A stretch of 64,000 nucleotides of DNA from Paraburkholderia dilworthii (GCF_000472525.1 NZ_AWZT01000029.1:29632-93631); one strand, 5' to 3'; shown: positions 52,831 to 63,064, numbered from the stretch's first letter. Notes: a model not told the origin generated them from the letters alone. Numbers and translations are program-made.

Positions 52831-53265
52831 ATGAGCGTTGCCGACACCGTCTTGCCGCCGTTTCATCTGGCGTTTCCTGTTCATAGCCTTGTTGCTGCGC
52901 GCGAGTTCTATGGCGAATTGCTCGGCTGCCCCGAAGGTCGCAGTTCGGAGCAGTGGGTCGATTTCAACTTCTACGGACACCAGATCGTGGCGCACCTCGC
53001 GCCGGAAGAAGTGGGCCACCGCCAGACCAGCAAGGTCGATGGCGACGCCGTGCCGGTGCGCCACTTCGGTGCCGTGCTTTCAATGGAGCAATGGCAGGCT
53101 GCGGCGGACAAGCTGCAAAAGGCCGGCATCGACTTCATCATCGAGCCGCATGTGCGTTTCAAGGGCGAAGTCGGCGAACAGGCGACCATGTTTTTTCTCG
53201 ACCCGTCGGGCAACGCGCTCGAATTCAAGGCGTTTGCCGATATGTCGTCGCTGTTCGCGAAGTGA
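52831..53265 (+). CDS. VOC-superfamily protein (glyoxalase/dioxygenase fold)
   Basis: 144 residues. FHLAFPVHSLVAAREFYGEL opens the first beta-alpha-beta-beta-beta unit, VPVRHFGAVLSMEQWQAAAD opens the second, and MFFLDPSGNALEFKAFAD closes it. The histidines in FHLAF and RHFGAV and the glutamate in ALEFK are the expected metal ligands, so it may be an enzyme rather than a resistance binder. It is next to a divergent LysR gene. Substrate unknown. Confidence 0.85.
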   Translation: MSVADTVLPPFHLAFPVHSLVAAREFYGELLGCPEGRSSEQWVDFNFYGHQIVAHLAPEEVGHRQTSKVDGDAVPVRHFGAVLSMEQWQAAADKLQKAGIDFIIEPHVRFKGEVGEQATMFFLDPSGNALEFKAFADMSSLFAK

Positions 53266-53479
53266 AGGCATGAAAAAAAGCGTAGGCTAATTGAAACAAA
53301 ACGGCGGTCAGCCGTTGCGAAGGGCCGCCTGTCAGCAGGTTTTTCTTACGATAAGCTTCCTGACAATTCCGCCATTTTCGCGCCATGCAGGTGTTGGTGC
53401 CAGCGATCTAGCATAAGCGCCAGTTCGCCCATCCCTCACCTGCTCCCGCAGTCACCTGCACTTTATTCAGGCGCGTTTC

Positions 53480-56400
53480 ATGTGGATTGTCAACGTTGCG
53501 CTTAAGCGGCCTTACACGTTCATCGTGATGGCCATTCTGATCGTGCTGGCGACGCCTTTCGTGCTGTTCACCACGCCGGTCGACGTGCTGCCGGAAATCA
53601 ATATTCCGGTGGTCAGCATCATCTGGACGTACAACGGCTTGTCCGCGGAGGACATGGCCCACCGCATCGCCTCGGTCAACGAACGCAGCCTGACCACCAC
53701 GGTCAACGACATCGAGCATATCGAGTCCCAATCGCTCGCGGGTATCACGATCCTCAAGGTGTTCTTGCAGCCGAATGCGAACATCCAGACCGCGATTGCG
53801 CAGACAGTGGCAGTCGAACAGGCGCAGCTCAAACAGATGCCGCCGGGCGCGACGCCGCCTCTCGTGATCAGCTATTCGGCGTCCAGCATTCCAGTGATTC
53901 AACTCGGCCTGTCGAGCACGAGGCTCTCGGAGCAGCAGCTCAACGATACGGCGCTCAACTTCCTGCGGCCGCAACTGGTGACGATTCCCGGCGCGGCCGT
54001 GCCGTATCCATACGGCGGCAAATCGCGGCTGATTTCGGTGGACCTCAACACACGCGCGTTGCTCGCCAAGGGTCTTACACCGTTGGACGTGGTCAGCGCC
54101 TTCAACGCGCAAAACCTGATTCTGCCGACCGGCACGGCGAAGATCGGACCGAAGGAATACACGATCAACATGAACGGCTCGCCGCCGACGCTCGAAGGGC
54201 TCAACGATATTCCGGTGCGCACGGTCAACGGCGCGACGACGTATCTGCGCGAAGTCGCTCACGTGCGCGACGGTTTCTCGCCGCAAACCAATATCGTGCG
54301 GCAGAACGGCCATCGCGGCGTGCTGATTTCGGTGCTGAAGAACGGTAGTGCGTCGACACTCTCGATCGTCAATGCGCTGCATCGCTTGCTGCCGGCCGCG
54401 CGCGCGGCGTTGCCGCCCGATCTGAAGATCACGGCGTTGTTCGACCAATCGGTGTTCGTGAAAGCGGCTGTGCAGGGCGTGGTGCGCGAGGCGGTGGTCG
54501 CGGCGGCGTTGACCGCCGCGATGATTCTGCTGTTTCTCGGCAACTGGCGCAGCACCTGCATCATCGCGATCTCGATTCCGTTGTCGATCTTGTCCTCGCT
54601 GATCGCGTTGCATGCGCTCGGCCAGACCATCAACATCATGACGCTCGGAGGTCTCGCGCTCGCGGTGGGTATTCTCGTCGACGATGCGACGGTGACGATC
54701 GAGAACATCGAGCGGCATCTGCATATGGGCACGAATCTGCACGATGCGATTCTCGAAGGCGCAGGCGAAATCGCCATTCCCGCGCTCGTTTCGACGCTGT
54801 GTATCTGCATCGTATTCGTGCCGATGTTCTTTCTGACCGGCGTGGCGCGCTACCTGTTCGTGCCGCTCGCCGAAGCGGTGGTCTTCGCGATGCTCGCGTC
54901 GTACATTCTGTCGCGCACGCTCGTGCCCACGCTGGCCATGCTGCTGATGGGCCACGCGCATAGGCCGAAGGCCGGTGCAAAGCCGAGCCTGTTCGCGCGT
55001 CTTTATCGACGCTTCGATAACGGCTTCGAGCGCATGCGAGCCGCCTACATTGTGATTCTGAGCAGCCTGCTCGTGCGCCGCGCCCGCTTTGGCAGCATTT
55101 TTCTCGGCTTTTGCGTGGTGTCGATGGGGCTCGCGTTCGTGCTGGGTGAAGACTTCTTCCCGAGTGTCGACGCGGGCAATATCCGCTTGCATATGCGCGC
55201 GCCGACCGGAACACGCATCGAGGAAACCGCGCGTCTTGCCGACGAAGTCGAAAAGGTGATCCGCGAAGTCGTGCCCGAAAATGAGCTCGGCACGATCCTC
55301 GACAACCTTGGCTTGCCGTACAGCGGCATCAACCTTTCGTATAGCAACGCAGGCACGATCGGCACGCTCGACGGCGAGATCCAGATCGCACTGAAAGAAG
55401 GCCACGAGCCGACGCAAGTCTATGTGGACAAGCTGCGCGCGATGCTGCCGCAACGTTTTCCTGGCGTGGAGTTTTTCTTTCAGCCCGCGGACATCGTCAC
55501 GCAGATTCTGAACTTCGGCCTTCCCGCAGCCGTGGACGTGCAGATCTCCGGCGCGGATCAACAGGGTAATTTCGAGGTCGCGCGCAAGCTGCTCAAACAG
55601 GTGCGCCTGATCCCCGGCACGGTCGACACGCACATCCAGCAGAAGCTCGACGAGCCCGCCATCAACCTGCAAATGGACCGCACGCGTTTGCAGCAACTCA
55701 ATCTCACCGCGAGCAATGTCGCGCAAAACCTGCTGATTTCACTATCGGGGAGCTCGCAGACCTCACCCGGCTTCTGGTACAACGAGCGCAACGGCGTCGA
55801 GTACAACGTTGCAGTGCAAACGCCGCAGTACCGTATTTCGTCTATCGACGACCTGTTGCGCACGCCGGTGTCGGCTTCCGCAACGGGTCCGACGCAACTG
55901 CTCGGCAATCTCGTGCGCGTGCAGCCGCAAAGCCAGTTCGCGGTCGTCACGCACTACAACATCCGGCCGGTGATCGACCTCTACGTGAGCGTCGATAAGC
56001 GCGACCTCGGAAGCGTCGCGGACCGGGTCGACAAGCTTGTCGAAGAAGCGCGCGCGTCGCTGCCGCGCGGCAGCCAGATCACCGTACGCGGTCAGGTACA
56101 GACGATGCGCAGTTCCTATTTCGGTCTCGGCCTCGGCGTGGCGATGGCGATTGTGCTCGTGTATCTGCTGATCGTCGTGAATTTCCAGTCGTGGGTCGAT
56201 CCGCTGATTATCGTCAGTGCTTTGCCTGCGGCTCTTGCGGGCATCGTCTGGATGCTGTTTTTGACCGGCACGCATCTGAGCGTGCCGGCGCTCACCGGCG
56301 CGATCATGACGATGGGCGTGGCCACGGCCAACAGTATTCTGATGGTTGCGTTCGCGCGTCAGCGGCTTTCCGCCGGTGCGCCGCCGCTCACGGCCGCGCT

Positions 56401-56668
56401 CGAAGCGGGAGCAAGCCGCATTCGCCCGGTGTTGATGACGGCGTTCGCGATGATCATCGGCATGATTCCGATGGCGCTCGGCCTCGGCGAAGGCGCGGAG
56501 CAGAACGCGCCGCTCGGCCGCGCGGTGATCGGCGGACTGCTGTTTGCGACGGTGTCCACGCTGTTTTTCGTGCCGTTGGTGTTCGCAGGTATTCATACGC
56601 GCCTCGCGCGGCGCCATCGCGACGAACCTGAAGACAACGGCAACGGCAGTGCCGGCGAACCGGCCTGA
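53480..56668 (+). CDS. RND efflux transporter, inner-membrane pump
   Basis: 1062 residues, twelve membrane helices and two large periplasmic loops. ALKRPYTFIVMAILIVLATP is the first helix; LGGLALAVGILVDDATVTIE near 395 carries the paired aspartates of the proton relay, and TGAIMTMGVATANSILMVAF near 940 is the second internal repeat. The VGILVDDATV motif puts it near the multidrug (HAE) branch rather than the metal branch. It is the first gene of the efflux operon and lies 84 bp before the adaptor. Confidence 0.92.
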   Translation: MWIVNVALKRPYTFIVMAILIVLATPFVLFTTPVDVLPEINIPVVSIIWTYNGLSAEDMAHRIASVNERSLTTTVNDIEHIESQSLAGITILKVFLQPNANIQTAIAQTVAVEQAQLKQMPPGATPPLVISYSASSIPVIQLGLSSTRLSEQQLNDTALNFLRPQLVTIPGAAVPYPYGGKSRLISVDLNTRALLAKGLTPLDVVSAFNAQNLILPTGTAKIGPKEYTINMNGSPPTLEGLNDIPVRTVNGATTYLREVAHVRDGFSPQTNIVRQNGHRGVLISVLKNGSASTLSIVNALHRLLPAARAALPPDLKITALFDQSVFVKAAVQGVVREAVVAAALTAAMILLFLGNWRSTCIIAISIPLSILSSLIALHALGQTINIMTLGGLALAVGILVDDATVTIENIERHLHMGTNLHDAILEGAGEIAIPALVSTLCICIVFVPMFFLTGVARYLFVPLAEAVVFAMLASYILSRTLVPTLAMLLMGHAHRPKAGAKPSLFARLYRRFDNGFERMRAAYIVILSSLLVRRARFGSIFLGFCVVSMGLAFVLGEDFFPSVDAGNIRLHMRAPTGTRIEETARLADEVEKVIREVVPENELGTILDNLGLPYSGINLSYSNAGTIGTLDGEIQIALKEGHEPTQVYVDKLRAMLPQRFPGVEFFFQPADIVTQILNFGLPAAVDVQISGADQQGNFEVARKLLKQVRLIPGTVDTHIQQKLDEPAINLQMDRTRLQQLNLTASNVAQNLLISLSGSSQTSPGFWYNERNGVEYNVAVQTPQYRISSIDDLLRTPVSASATGPTQLLGNLVRVQPQSQFAVVTHYNIRPVIDLYVSVDKRDLGSVADRVDKLVEEARASLPRGSQITVRGQVQTMRSSYFGLGLGVAMAIVLVYLLIVVNFQSWVDPLIIVSALPAALAGIVWMLFLTGTHLSVPALTGAIMTMGVATANSILMVAFARQRLSAGAPPLTAALEAGASRIRPVLMTAFAMIIGMIPMALGLGEGAEQNAPLGRAVIGGLLFATVSTLFFVPLVFAGIHTRLARRHRDEPEDNGNGSAGEPA

Positions 56669-56751
56669 AGTCGAACAGGCAGATTGAAGAACACGTGATG
56701 AATACGGCTACCCAGGCTAACGGAGCTAGCTAACCGAGATGGCTAACTGAG

Positions 56752-57972
56752 ATGACCGAAAAAACTCATGCATCGCTGGCGATTCCGTCGCGAGAGACCG
56801 AAAGCGGCCACGCACTGCCGCCGCGCAATCGCGAATGGAAGCGCGCGAAGATCGCCATCTGGATCGTGCTGATACTGCTTGCACTCGGCGCATTGCGCAC
56901 GGTGATCGCGAACCTCATGCAAAACCGCGCCGTCGAGCAGACGACGAAGCAAAACGCCACGCAATACGTGAACGTGGTGAGCCCGACGCCGGCCGAAGGC
57001 GGCGGCAGCACCACGTTGCCGGGCACGTTGCGCGGCAGTGTCGAATCGCCGATCTATGCGCGTTCCACCGGTTATCTGCTGCGCTGGTATGCCGACATCG
57101 GCACGCGCGTCAAGCAGGGCCAGTTGCTCGCGGAACTCGACACGCCCGAGATCGATCAGGAGCTCGCGCAGGCACTCGCGCAGCGGCAGCAAACCAGTTC
57201 GAGTCTCGCGCTTGCGAAGAGCTCGCTCGAACGCTGGCAGCAGCTGCGTCAACGGGATGCGGTCTCGCAGCAGGAACTCGACGAACGGCAGAGCACGTAT
57301 ACGCAGGATGTCGCGAATCTTGCCGCCGCCGATGCCAACGTGCAGCGCCTGCGCCAACTCGAATCGTTCAAGCGGATCGTCGCGCCGTTCGCGGGCGTGG
57401 TCACGCAACGTAATGTAGATGTGGGCGACCTGATCGACGCGGGCAGCGGCACGAGCCGCGCGCTGTTCGCGCTCGCACAGTCGGATCCGCTGCGTGTTTA
57501 TGTGCAATTGCCGCAGGCGTACGCGCAAAACGTATCGGTCGGACAGAACGTCGTCGTCACGCAGGCAGAGCTGCCCGGCCAGCAGTTTCATGGCACCGTC
57601 ACGCACATCTCGGGCGCGATCGACGTGCCCACCCGGTCGCTCCAAGTCGAAGTGACGCTGCCGAATCCGGATAACAAGCTGCGTCCGGGCGCCTATGTGC
57701 AAGTAGCGCTGGCTTCCGTCGCCCGCGCGCAGTGGATGATACCTGGCAACGCGTTGCTGTTTCGCGCCGAGGGTCCGCGGGCTGCAGTGGTCGATGCAAA
57801 GGGCAACGTGCAGTTGCGCAAGATCGTGATCGCGCAGGACCTCGGGCAGACGCTCGAAATAGAAAGCGGAGTTGATGGTAACGACAAAATCATCATCAAC
57901 CCGAGCGATTCCATTGCGGACGGCGATCATGTTGAAATCGCGCAGCCGCAGAAGAGCAAGGAGGCGTCGTGA
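56752..57972 (+). CDS. RND periplasmic adaptor (membrane fusion protein)
   Basis: 406 residues. One N-terminal membrane helix (IAIWIVLILLALGALRTVIA, about 25-45) anchors it. The lipoyl/barrel-sandwich halves are SPIYARSTGYLLRWYADIGT and FKRIVAPFAGVVTQRNVDVG, with a coiled hairpin near 125-200 between them and a beta-barrel after (VYVQLPQAYAQNVSVGQNVV). It bridges the pump and outer-membrane channel. The gene overlaps the next start as GTGA, so the three components are made together. Confidence 0.93.
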   Translation: MTEKTHASLAIPSRETESGHALPPRNREWKRAKIAIWIVLILLALGALRTVIANLMQNRAVEQTTKQNATQYVNVVSPTPAEGGGSTTLPGTLRGSVESPIYARSTGYLLRWYADIGTRVKQGQLLAELDTPEIDQELAQALAQRQQTSSSLALAKSSLERWQQLRQRDAVSQQELDERQSTYTQDVANLAAADANVQRLRQLESFKRIVAPFAGVVTQRNVDVGDLIDAGSGTSRALFALAQSDPLRVYVQLPQAYAQNVSVGQNVVVTQAELPGQQFHGTVTHISGAIDVPTRSLQVEVTLPNPDNKLRPGAYVQVALASVARAQWMIPGNALLFRAEGPRAAVVDAKGNVQLRKIVIAQDLGQTLEIESGVDGNDKIIINPSDSIADGDHVEIAQPQKSKEAS

Positions 57973-59450
57973 AGCGCAGGCGCGACAGCCGGGGCGTCGT
58001 CGGCTTTGCCGCTGCGGCCGGCGTGGCGGCTGGCGCGGCCATGCTCGCCGCGTGTACCGTCGGCCCGGACTACAAGCGGCCGCAGGCAGAGGTGCCGCCC
58101 GCATGGAACACCGATTCGTACTGGCGCGTCGCGGCTCCGTCGCATGCGCCGATGGACCCGGACTGGTGGCACGTCTATCGCGACCCCACGCTCGCCTCGC
58201 TGGAGGCGCAGGCGCTCGCGCAGAATCAGACGCTCGTGGCCGCGAGCGCGCACTATGCCCAGGCGAAGGCGACGCTTGCGAATACGCGCGCGCAGCAGGT
58301 TCCCGAGGTGGACCTCGCGGCATCGGCGTCGCGCTTCCGGATTTCGCGAGACAGGCCGCGTACGAACTATGGCGTGCCGACCACGTCGACGGTGCAGAAC
58401 AACGTGCAACTCGGTCCGACGATCAGCTACGACACCGATCTCTTCGGCCGCATACGCCGCCAGGTGGAAGGCGCGGCGGCGTCCGCCGAGCAATCGGCCG
58501 ACGATCTCGCGAATGCGCGGCTCGTGCTCACCACCGAGGTGGCGAGCGACTACTTCTCATTGCGCGAGCTCGACACCGAAATCGACGTGCTGAATCAGTC
58601 GGTCAAGCTGCAACAGAAAGCGCTCGATTATGTGAACTCCGAACATGAGCTCGGCGCAGTGTCCGGGCTCGACGTGTTGCAGCAAAAATCGCTGCTCGAC
58701 ACCACACGTGTGCAGGCGCAACTGCTGCTGAACCAGCGCGCGCAATTCGAGCATGCGATCGCCGCGCTCGTCGGCGTGCCCGCGCCGCAATTTGCAATCG
58801 AGCCGAAGGTGCTGAACTCGCAGGTGCCGGCGATTGCGCTCGGCGTGCCGAGCGACGTGCTGCAACGGCGGCCCGACATCGCCTCCGCCGAGCGCGCGAT
58901 GGCAGCGGCGAATGCGCAGATCGGCGTTGCTAAGGCGGCGTTTTTTCCGAGCCTCACACTGACGCCCGGCATCGGCTGGGAAAGCACGCAACTCGCGAGC
59001 TTGCTAAGCGCGCCGACGCTGATGTGGACGCTCGGTGCGGCAGCGGGCCAGGTGCTGTTCGACGGCGGACGCCGCGCGGCCAACGTGCAGTTCGCAAGCG
59101 AAGGCTATAAAGCGACCGAGGCCGATTATCGGCAAACGGTGCTCAACGCATTCCAGCAGGTGCAGGACGGCATTACGGGGCTTGCCGTGCTCGACGGCGC
59201 GGCGAAGCAATCAGAGCAAGCGGTCGCGGATGCGCAGCGTCTGCTTGCGCTTGCCAACGACCGTTATTCGGGCGGCCTCGTCGCGTATCTGGACGTGATC
59301 ACCGCGCAGCAGTCGCTGCTCAACAGCAAACGCCAGGACGCGCAGATTCACGGCCAGCAGATGACGCTTTCCGTTGCACTCGTGAAGGCGCTGGGCGGTG
59401 GGTGGGAGGCGGGTAGCCAAGTGTCGGACGTCGCCCAGCAGGACATGTAG
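57969..59450 (+). CDS. Outer-membrane efflux lipoprotein, NodT family
   Basis: 493 residues starting at a GTG with AAGGAGG four bases upstream. A lipobox (AAMLAACTVGPDYKRP) places the lipid anchor at a cysteine near residue 33. Two OEP repeats follow with the usual DLFGRIRRQVEGAAASAEQS near 160, LGVPSDVLQRRPDIASAERA near 300 and NRYSGGLVAYLDVITAQQSL-like segment near 430. It forms the trimeric exit duct. It overlaps the adaptor gene by 4 bp. Confidence 0.93.
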   Translation: MKRRRDSRGVVGFAAAAGVAAGAAMLAACTVGPDYKRPQAEVPPAWNTDSYWRVAAPSHAPMDPDWWHVYRDPTLASLEAQALAQNQTLVAASAHYAQAKATLANTRAQQVPEVDLAASASRFRISRDRPRTNYGVPTTSTVQNNVQLGPTISYDTDLFGRIRRQVEGAAASAEQSADDLANARLVLTTEVASDYFSLRELDTEIDVLNQSVKLQQKALDYVNSEHELGAVSGLDVLQQKSLLDTTRVQAQLLLNQRAQFEHAIAALVGVPAPQFAIEPKVLNSQVPAIALGVPSDVLQRRPDIASAERAMAAANAQIGVAKAAFFPSLTLTPGIGWESTQLASLLSAPTLMWTLGAAAGQVLFDGGRRAANVQFASEGYKATEADYRQTVLNAFQQVQDGITGLAVLDGAAKQSEQAVADAQRLLALANDRYSGGLVAYLDVITAQQSLLNSKRQDAQIHGQQMTLSVALVKALGGGWEAGSQVSDVAQQDM

Positions 59451-59526
59451 CCGAACGGCGCGACGCAAGCACGAGCCGCCGCGCGCTGAGACGCGTCAGG
59501 TGAACGAAGCAATACAAGGCGTTTCG

Positions 59527-59532
59527 TATAAT
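59527..59532 (+). promoter_or_regulatory. Consensus -10 for the response-regulator gene
   Basis: TATAAT at 59527-59532, 20 bp before ATG 59553, predicts a very short leader of about 13 bases. No good -35 is found at the proper distance, which suggests an activated promoter. Confidence 0.45.
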
Positions 59533-59552
59533 GCAGACACTAGGGGACGCGC

Positions 59553-60239
59553 ATGAAATTGCTGATTGTTGAAGACGAGCACAAGGTGGTGGACTATCTG
59601 CGCTCCGGTTTGACAGAGCAGGGCTGGGTCGTGGACGTCGCCCTCGATGGCGAAGAGGGCATGCATCTCGCCACCGAGTTCGATTACGACGTGATCGTGC
59701 TGGACGTCATGCTGCCCAAGCGCGACGGCTTCAGCGTGCTGAAGGCGCTGCGCATGCGCAAGTCCACACCGGTCATCATGCTGACTGCGCGCGATCATGT
59801 GAACGATCGCGTGCGCGGCCTGCGCGAAGGCGCCGACGACTATCTGACCAAGCCGTTCTCCTTCCTCGAACTTGTCGAGCGCCTGCACGCGCTTGCGCGC
59901 CGCACGCGTTCGCAGGAATCCACGCTGATTTGCGTCGGCGATCTGTTTGTCGATCTGATCGGGCGGCGCGCAACGCGAGAGGGCGTGCGCCTCGATCTGA
60001 CCGCCAAGGAATTCCAGCTGCTAAGCGTTTTAGCCCGCAGGCAAGGCGATATTCTGTCGAAGACAGCGATCACCGAACTCGTGTGGGACGTCAACTTCGA
60101 TAGTCATACGAACGTGGTCGAAACCGCGATCAAGCGATTGCGTGCGAAGCTCGACGGCCCATTTTCGTCGAAGCTGCTGCACACGGTGCGTGGCATGGGT
60201 TACGTGCTCGAAGTGCGCGAAGAGGCGGAGCAGCCATGA
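59553..60239 (+). CDS. OmpR-family response regulator (heavy-metal/efflux type)
   Basis: 228 residues. The receiver domain holds the acidic pair in LLIVEDEHKVVDYL, the phosphoacceptor aspartate in VIVLDVMLPKRDGF near 51 and the lysine in DYLTKPFSFLEL near 101. The winged helix follows (LTAKEFQLLSVLARRQGDIL, HTNVVETAIKRLRAKLDG). It overlaps the sensor gene by 4 bp (ATGA). By resemblance to CopR/CusR/IrlR regulators and by position it should activate the upstream efflux operon. Confidence 0.92.
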   Translation: MKLLIVEDEHKVVDYLRSGLTEQGWVVDVALDGEEGMHLATEFDYDVIVLDVMLPKRDGFSVLKALRMRKSTPVIMLTARDHVNDRVRGLREGADDYLTKPFSFLELVERLHALARRTRSQESTLICVGDLFVDLIGRRATREGVRLDLTAKEFQLLSVLARRQGDILSKTAITELVWDVNFDSHTNVVETAIKRLRAKLDGPFSSKLLHTVRGMGYVLEVREEAEQP

Positions 60240-61723
60240 ACCGTTCTATTGCGCGGCGCCTCGCATTGATGTTCGCGCTCGTCGCGCTGTTTGTGTTTAC
60301 GCTCGTCGGCGCGGGGCTTTTCGCGGTGTTGCGCTCGCAACTCGAAAGCCACTTGCGCGAATCGCTCGACGACCGTGCGCAGATTGCGCGGCTCATCTGC
60401 AATCACGGGCTCACTCCTGAAAAATGGCGCATGTCGCGCGAGAAGCTGACCGACATGACCCCGCATGACCGGAGTACCGTGTATGCGGTAACGAGCATCG
60501 AGCCGTCCTACAACTACGGCAAGCCCATCGAAGGCTCGTCCGTGAAGACCTGGCCCGGTGGCTACGCGCGCGTGAAACCGGTAGGTGGCGGCGAAGACAT
60601 GCTCACCACCACCGTGTCCATTCCCGGCTATTCGACGCGTCCGCCCATGCAGTTGCAGGTTGCGTCGAGCTATTTGCCGAACATTCGCACGATGCGCGTA
60701 TTCGGCTTTGCGCTCGCTGCGCTGTCGGCACTTGGCAGTCTCGCGGTGTTGCTGCTCAGTTATTCGGTGACGCGCATCGGCCTCGCGCCGTTGACGCGTC
60801 TCACGCGCGACGCGTCGGCAGTCAGTCCGAACAATCGCTCGCAACGGCTGAATACCGCGTCGTTGCCGCACGAGTTGAATGACCTCGCTAATTCGTTCAA
60901 CGGCGCGCTCGAACGACTCGACGGCGCATACTGCCGGCTTGAATCGTTCAATGCAGACGTCGCGCACGAATTGCGCACGCCAGTGACGATCCTGATCGGG
61001 CAGACCGAAGTTGCGTTGACGCGGAACCGCTCCGTCGACGATTTGCGTCATACCTTGCAGTCGAATCTCGAGGAATTCGAACGCATGCGCGCGATCATCA
61101 ACGACATGTTGTTCCTCGCGCGCGCCGATCAAGGCGAGCGTGCGACGGGTCTGGTGGAAGTGTCGCTCGCCGCGGAGGTGTCGCATACGCTGGAGTTTCT
61201 GGAGATTCCGCTCGAAGAAGCCCGCGTGCATGCGCGCTTGCATGGCGACGCCGCGGCGCATGTGAACCGCTCGCTGTTCGGCCGAGCCTGCACGAATCTG
61301 TTGATGAACGCGATCCAGCATTGCCAGGCGGGTGCACAGATCAACGTCAGGATCGTGCGCGACGGGCAGCAGGTGCGGATCGAAGTTGCGAATCCCGGCG
61401 AGCCGATCGAGCCCGCCGTGCTCGAACATCTGTTCGACCGTTTTTATCGCGCGGAAGCATCGCGCACGAATAGCCGCGAAAATCACGGTCTCGGTCTCGC
61501 GATCGTGAAGGCGATTGCAGAGATGCATCGCGGCAGCGTGTCGGTGCAGAGCGCGAACGGCGTGAACACGTTTGCCTTTTCGATTGCTGCTTCGCTCGCG
61601 GACAGCGCTGTGCCGGCGGTACGTTCAGGCGCGGGGAATGTGGCGGCGAATGCAGGGACGAATGCGAACAACGCAGCCGCACCGGCTTCCTATTCGTCGC
61701 TCGTAAAAGGCAAGTCTGCCTGA
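60236..61723 (+). CDS. Heavy-metal/efflux-type sensor histidine kinase
   Basis: 495 residues. Membrane helices at about 12-32 (LMFALVALFVFTLVGAGLF) and 160-180 bracket a periplasmic sensor of about 125 residues. A HAMP linker (RIGLAPLTRLTRDASAVSPN) follows; the phosphoacceptor is in ADVAHELRTPVTILIGQ near 243, with NLLMNAIQHCQAG and NHGLGLAIVKAIAEMHRG for ATP. The layout is that of CusS/IrlS-type sensors. The last 34 bases overlap the convergent end of dinB. Confidence 0.92.
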   Translation: MNRSIARRLALMFALVALFVFTLVGAGLFAVLRSQLESHLRESLDDRAQIARLICNHGLTPEKWRMSREKLTDMTPHDRSTVYAVTSIEPSYNYGKPIEGSSVKTWPGGYARVKPVGGGEDMLTTTVSIPGYSTRPPMQLQVASSYLPNIRTMRVFGFALAALSALGSLAVLLLSYSVTRIGLAPLTRLTRDASAVSPNNRSQRLNTASLPHELNDLANSFNGALERLDGAYCRLESFNADVAHELRTPVTILIGQTEVALTRNRSVDDLRHTLQSNLEEFERMRAIINDMLFLARADQGERATGLVEVSLAAEVSHTLEFLEIPLEEARVHARLHGDAAAHVNRSLFGRACTNLLMNAIQHCQAGAQINVRIVRDGQQVRIEVANPGEPIEPAVLEHLFDRFYRAEASRTNSRENHGLGLAIVKAIAEMHRGSVSVQSANGVNTFAFSIAASLADSAVPAVRSGAGNVAANAGTNANNAAAPASYSSLVKGKSA

Positions 61724-62859
61724 ACCGGCAGACGCCGCTGCGGCGCTTGTGCGCTTGCAGGAGTCAGTGCGCTCACGCGCACGCCGAGCAGCCGCAGCTT
61801 GCGGTTCAGTTCGACGCGCCGCAGGCATTCGGTGGCCGCGCGCCGTATTTCGGCGGCATCGGCGGTCGGCGTGTCGAGCGTCAGGTCGCGCGTGACCGTG
61901 CGGAAATCGTCGTAGCGCAATTTGATGCCGACCGTCTTGCCCACATAGCCTTTACATACGAGGTCTTCTGCGACCCGCACACACAGGCCGGTAAACGAAC
62001 TGGACAGTGCAGGCCGGTCATGGCGCGGATGCAGATCACGCTCGAAGGTGGTCTCGCGGCTCATCGACTTCGGCTCTGATTCGATCACGACCGGCCGCTC
62101 GTCATGGCCTTGCGCGACCTCCATCAGCCACGCCGAGTAGCTGCGCCCAAAGTGATCTTGCAGCAGGCCCGCGTCTGCCGCCGCCAGATCGCCAACCGTG
62201 GCGATGCCAAGCGCTGTCAATTTTTCCGCTGCTTTGGGCCCGATGCCGTTGACCTTGCGCACCGGCAACGGCCACACGCGCAGCGGCACGTCCGCGCGCG
62301 TGAGAATCGTGAGGCCGTCAGGTTTGTCCAGTTCTGAGCCGATCTTTGCAAGAAGTTTGTTCGGTGCAATCGCAATGGAGCAGGTTAAGCCGGTCGCTTC
62401 TCGAACTGCATCTTTGATGCGAGCGCCGAGCACACGCGAGTCACCGTGCACGAGCGTGAGGTCAACGAAAATCTCGTCAATCCCTCGGTCCTCAATCTGA
62501 TCGGTGAACGTTCGAACTGCGTCCTTGAATAGGCGCGAGTAACGTCGATAGGAGTCGAAATCGGTTGGTAAAAGAACCGCATCCGGCGCGAGTTGCGCAG
62601 CCTTCATCATGCCCATCGCCGAAAACACGCCGAACGCTCGCGCCTCGTACGTCGATGTCGTGACGACACCACGTCCAGCGTAATCGCGGAGTTTGGCGAA
62701 GCGCCGCGTACCGTCGGACTGAAGTTCCCGTGTCGCATTGCGGCCGCCTCCGATTACAACGGGTTTGCCTCTTAACTCAGGATAGCGAAGCAGTTCGACT
62801 GAAGCATAGAACGCATCCATGTCGACATGCGCGATGCGACGTGAAGGCTCGTTGCTCAC
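61690..62859 (-). CDS. dinB: DNA polymerase IV
   Basis: 389 residues of the Y family. HVDMDAFYASVELLRYPELR near residue 10 and IDEIFVDLTLVHGD near 100 hold the catalytic acids; IAPNKLLAKIGSELDKPDGL near 145 and KVNGIGPKAAEKLTALGIAT near 180 are also characteristic, and a little-finger domain follows. The start is a GTG at 62859. The enzyme performs error-prone or lesion-bypass synthesis and is often SOS-induced; a LexA box lies about 200 bp upstream. The last 34 bp overlap the sensor kinase gene in convergent orientation. Confidence 0.93.
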   Translation of the reverse strand: MSNEPSRRIAHVDMDAFYASVELLRYPELRGKPVVIGGGRNATRELQSDGTRRFAKLRDYAGRGVVTTSTYEARAFGVFSAMGMMKAAQLAPDAVLLPTDFDSYRRYSRLFKDAVRTFTDQIEDRGIDEIFVDLTLVHGDSRVLGARIKDAVREATGLTCSIAIAPNKLLAKIGSELDKPDGLTILTRADVPLRVWPLPVRKVNGIGPKAAEKLTALGIATVGDLAAADAGLLQDHFGRSYSAWLMEVAQGHDERPVVIESEPKSMSRETTFERDLHPRHDRPALSSSFTGLCVRVAEDLVCKGYVGKTVGIKLRYDDFRTVTRDLTLDTPTADAAEIRRAATECLRRVELNRKLRLLGVRVSALTPASAQAPQRRLPVQADLPFTSDE

Positions 62860-63064
62860 GATAACTGTATTGCCACGCTACACAACATATTTCCAATTTC
62901 CGTACGTAGGGTCGCGAGGGCTCTGAACCAGTTTTCGAAAACAACATAGGCGTTGGTCGTTGCGGCCGCTAATCTTGCTCGAATATCGAAACCCGCGTTC
63001 TTCGGTGACCTAGAATCAGCCGTATGTACATTTTCGCGATGTGCATCTTCACCAACGCCGAATA

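Noticed and set aside
53408..55726. A 772-residue open frame on the minus strand across the RND pump gene
   Set aside because: It is Arg/His/Asp-rich with no domain, and the plus strand encodes an unmistakable RND transporter; such antisense frames are common in GC-rich DNA.
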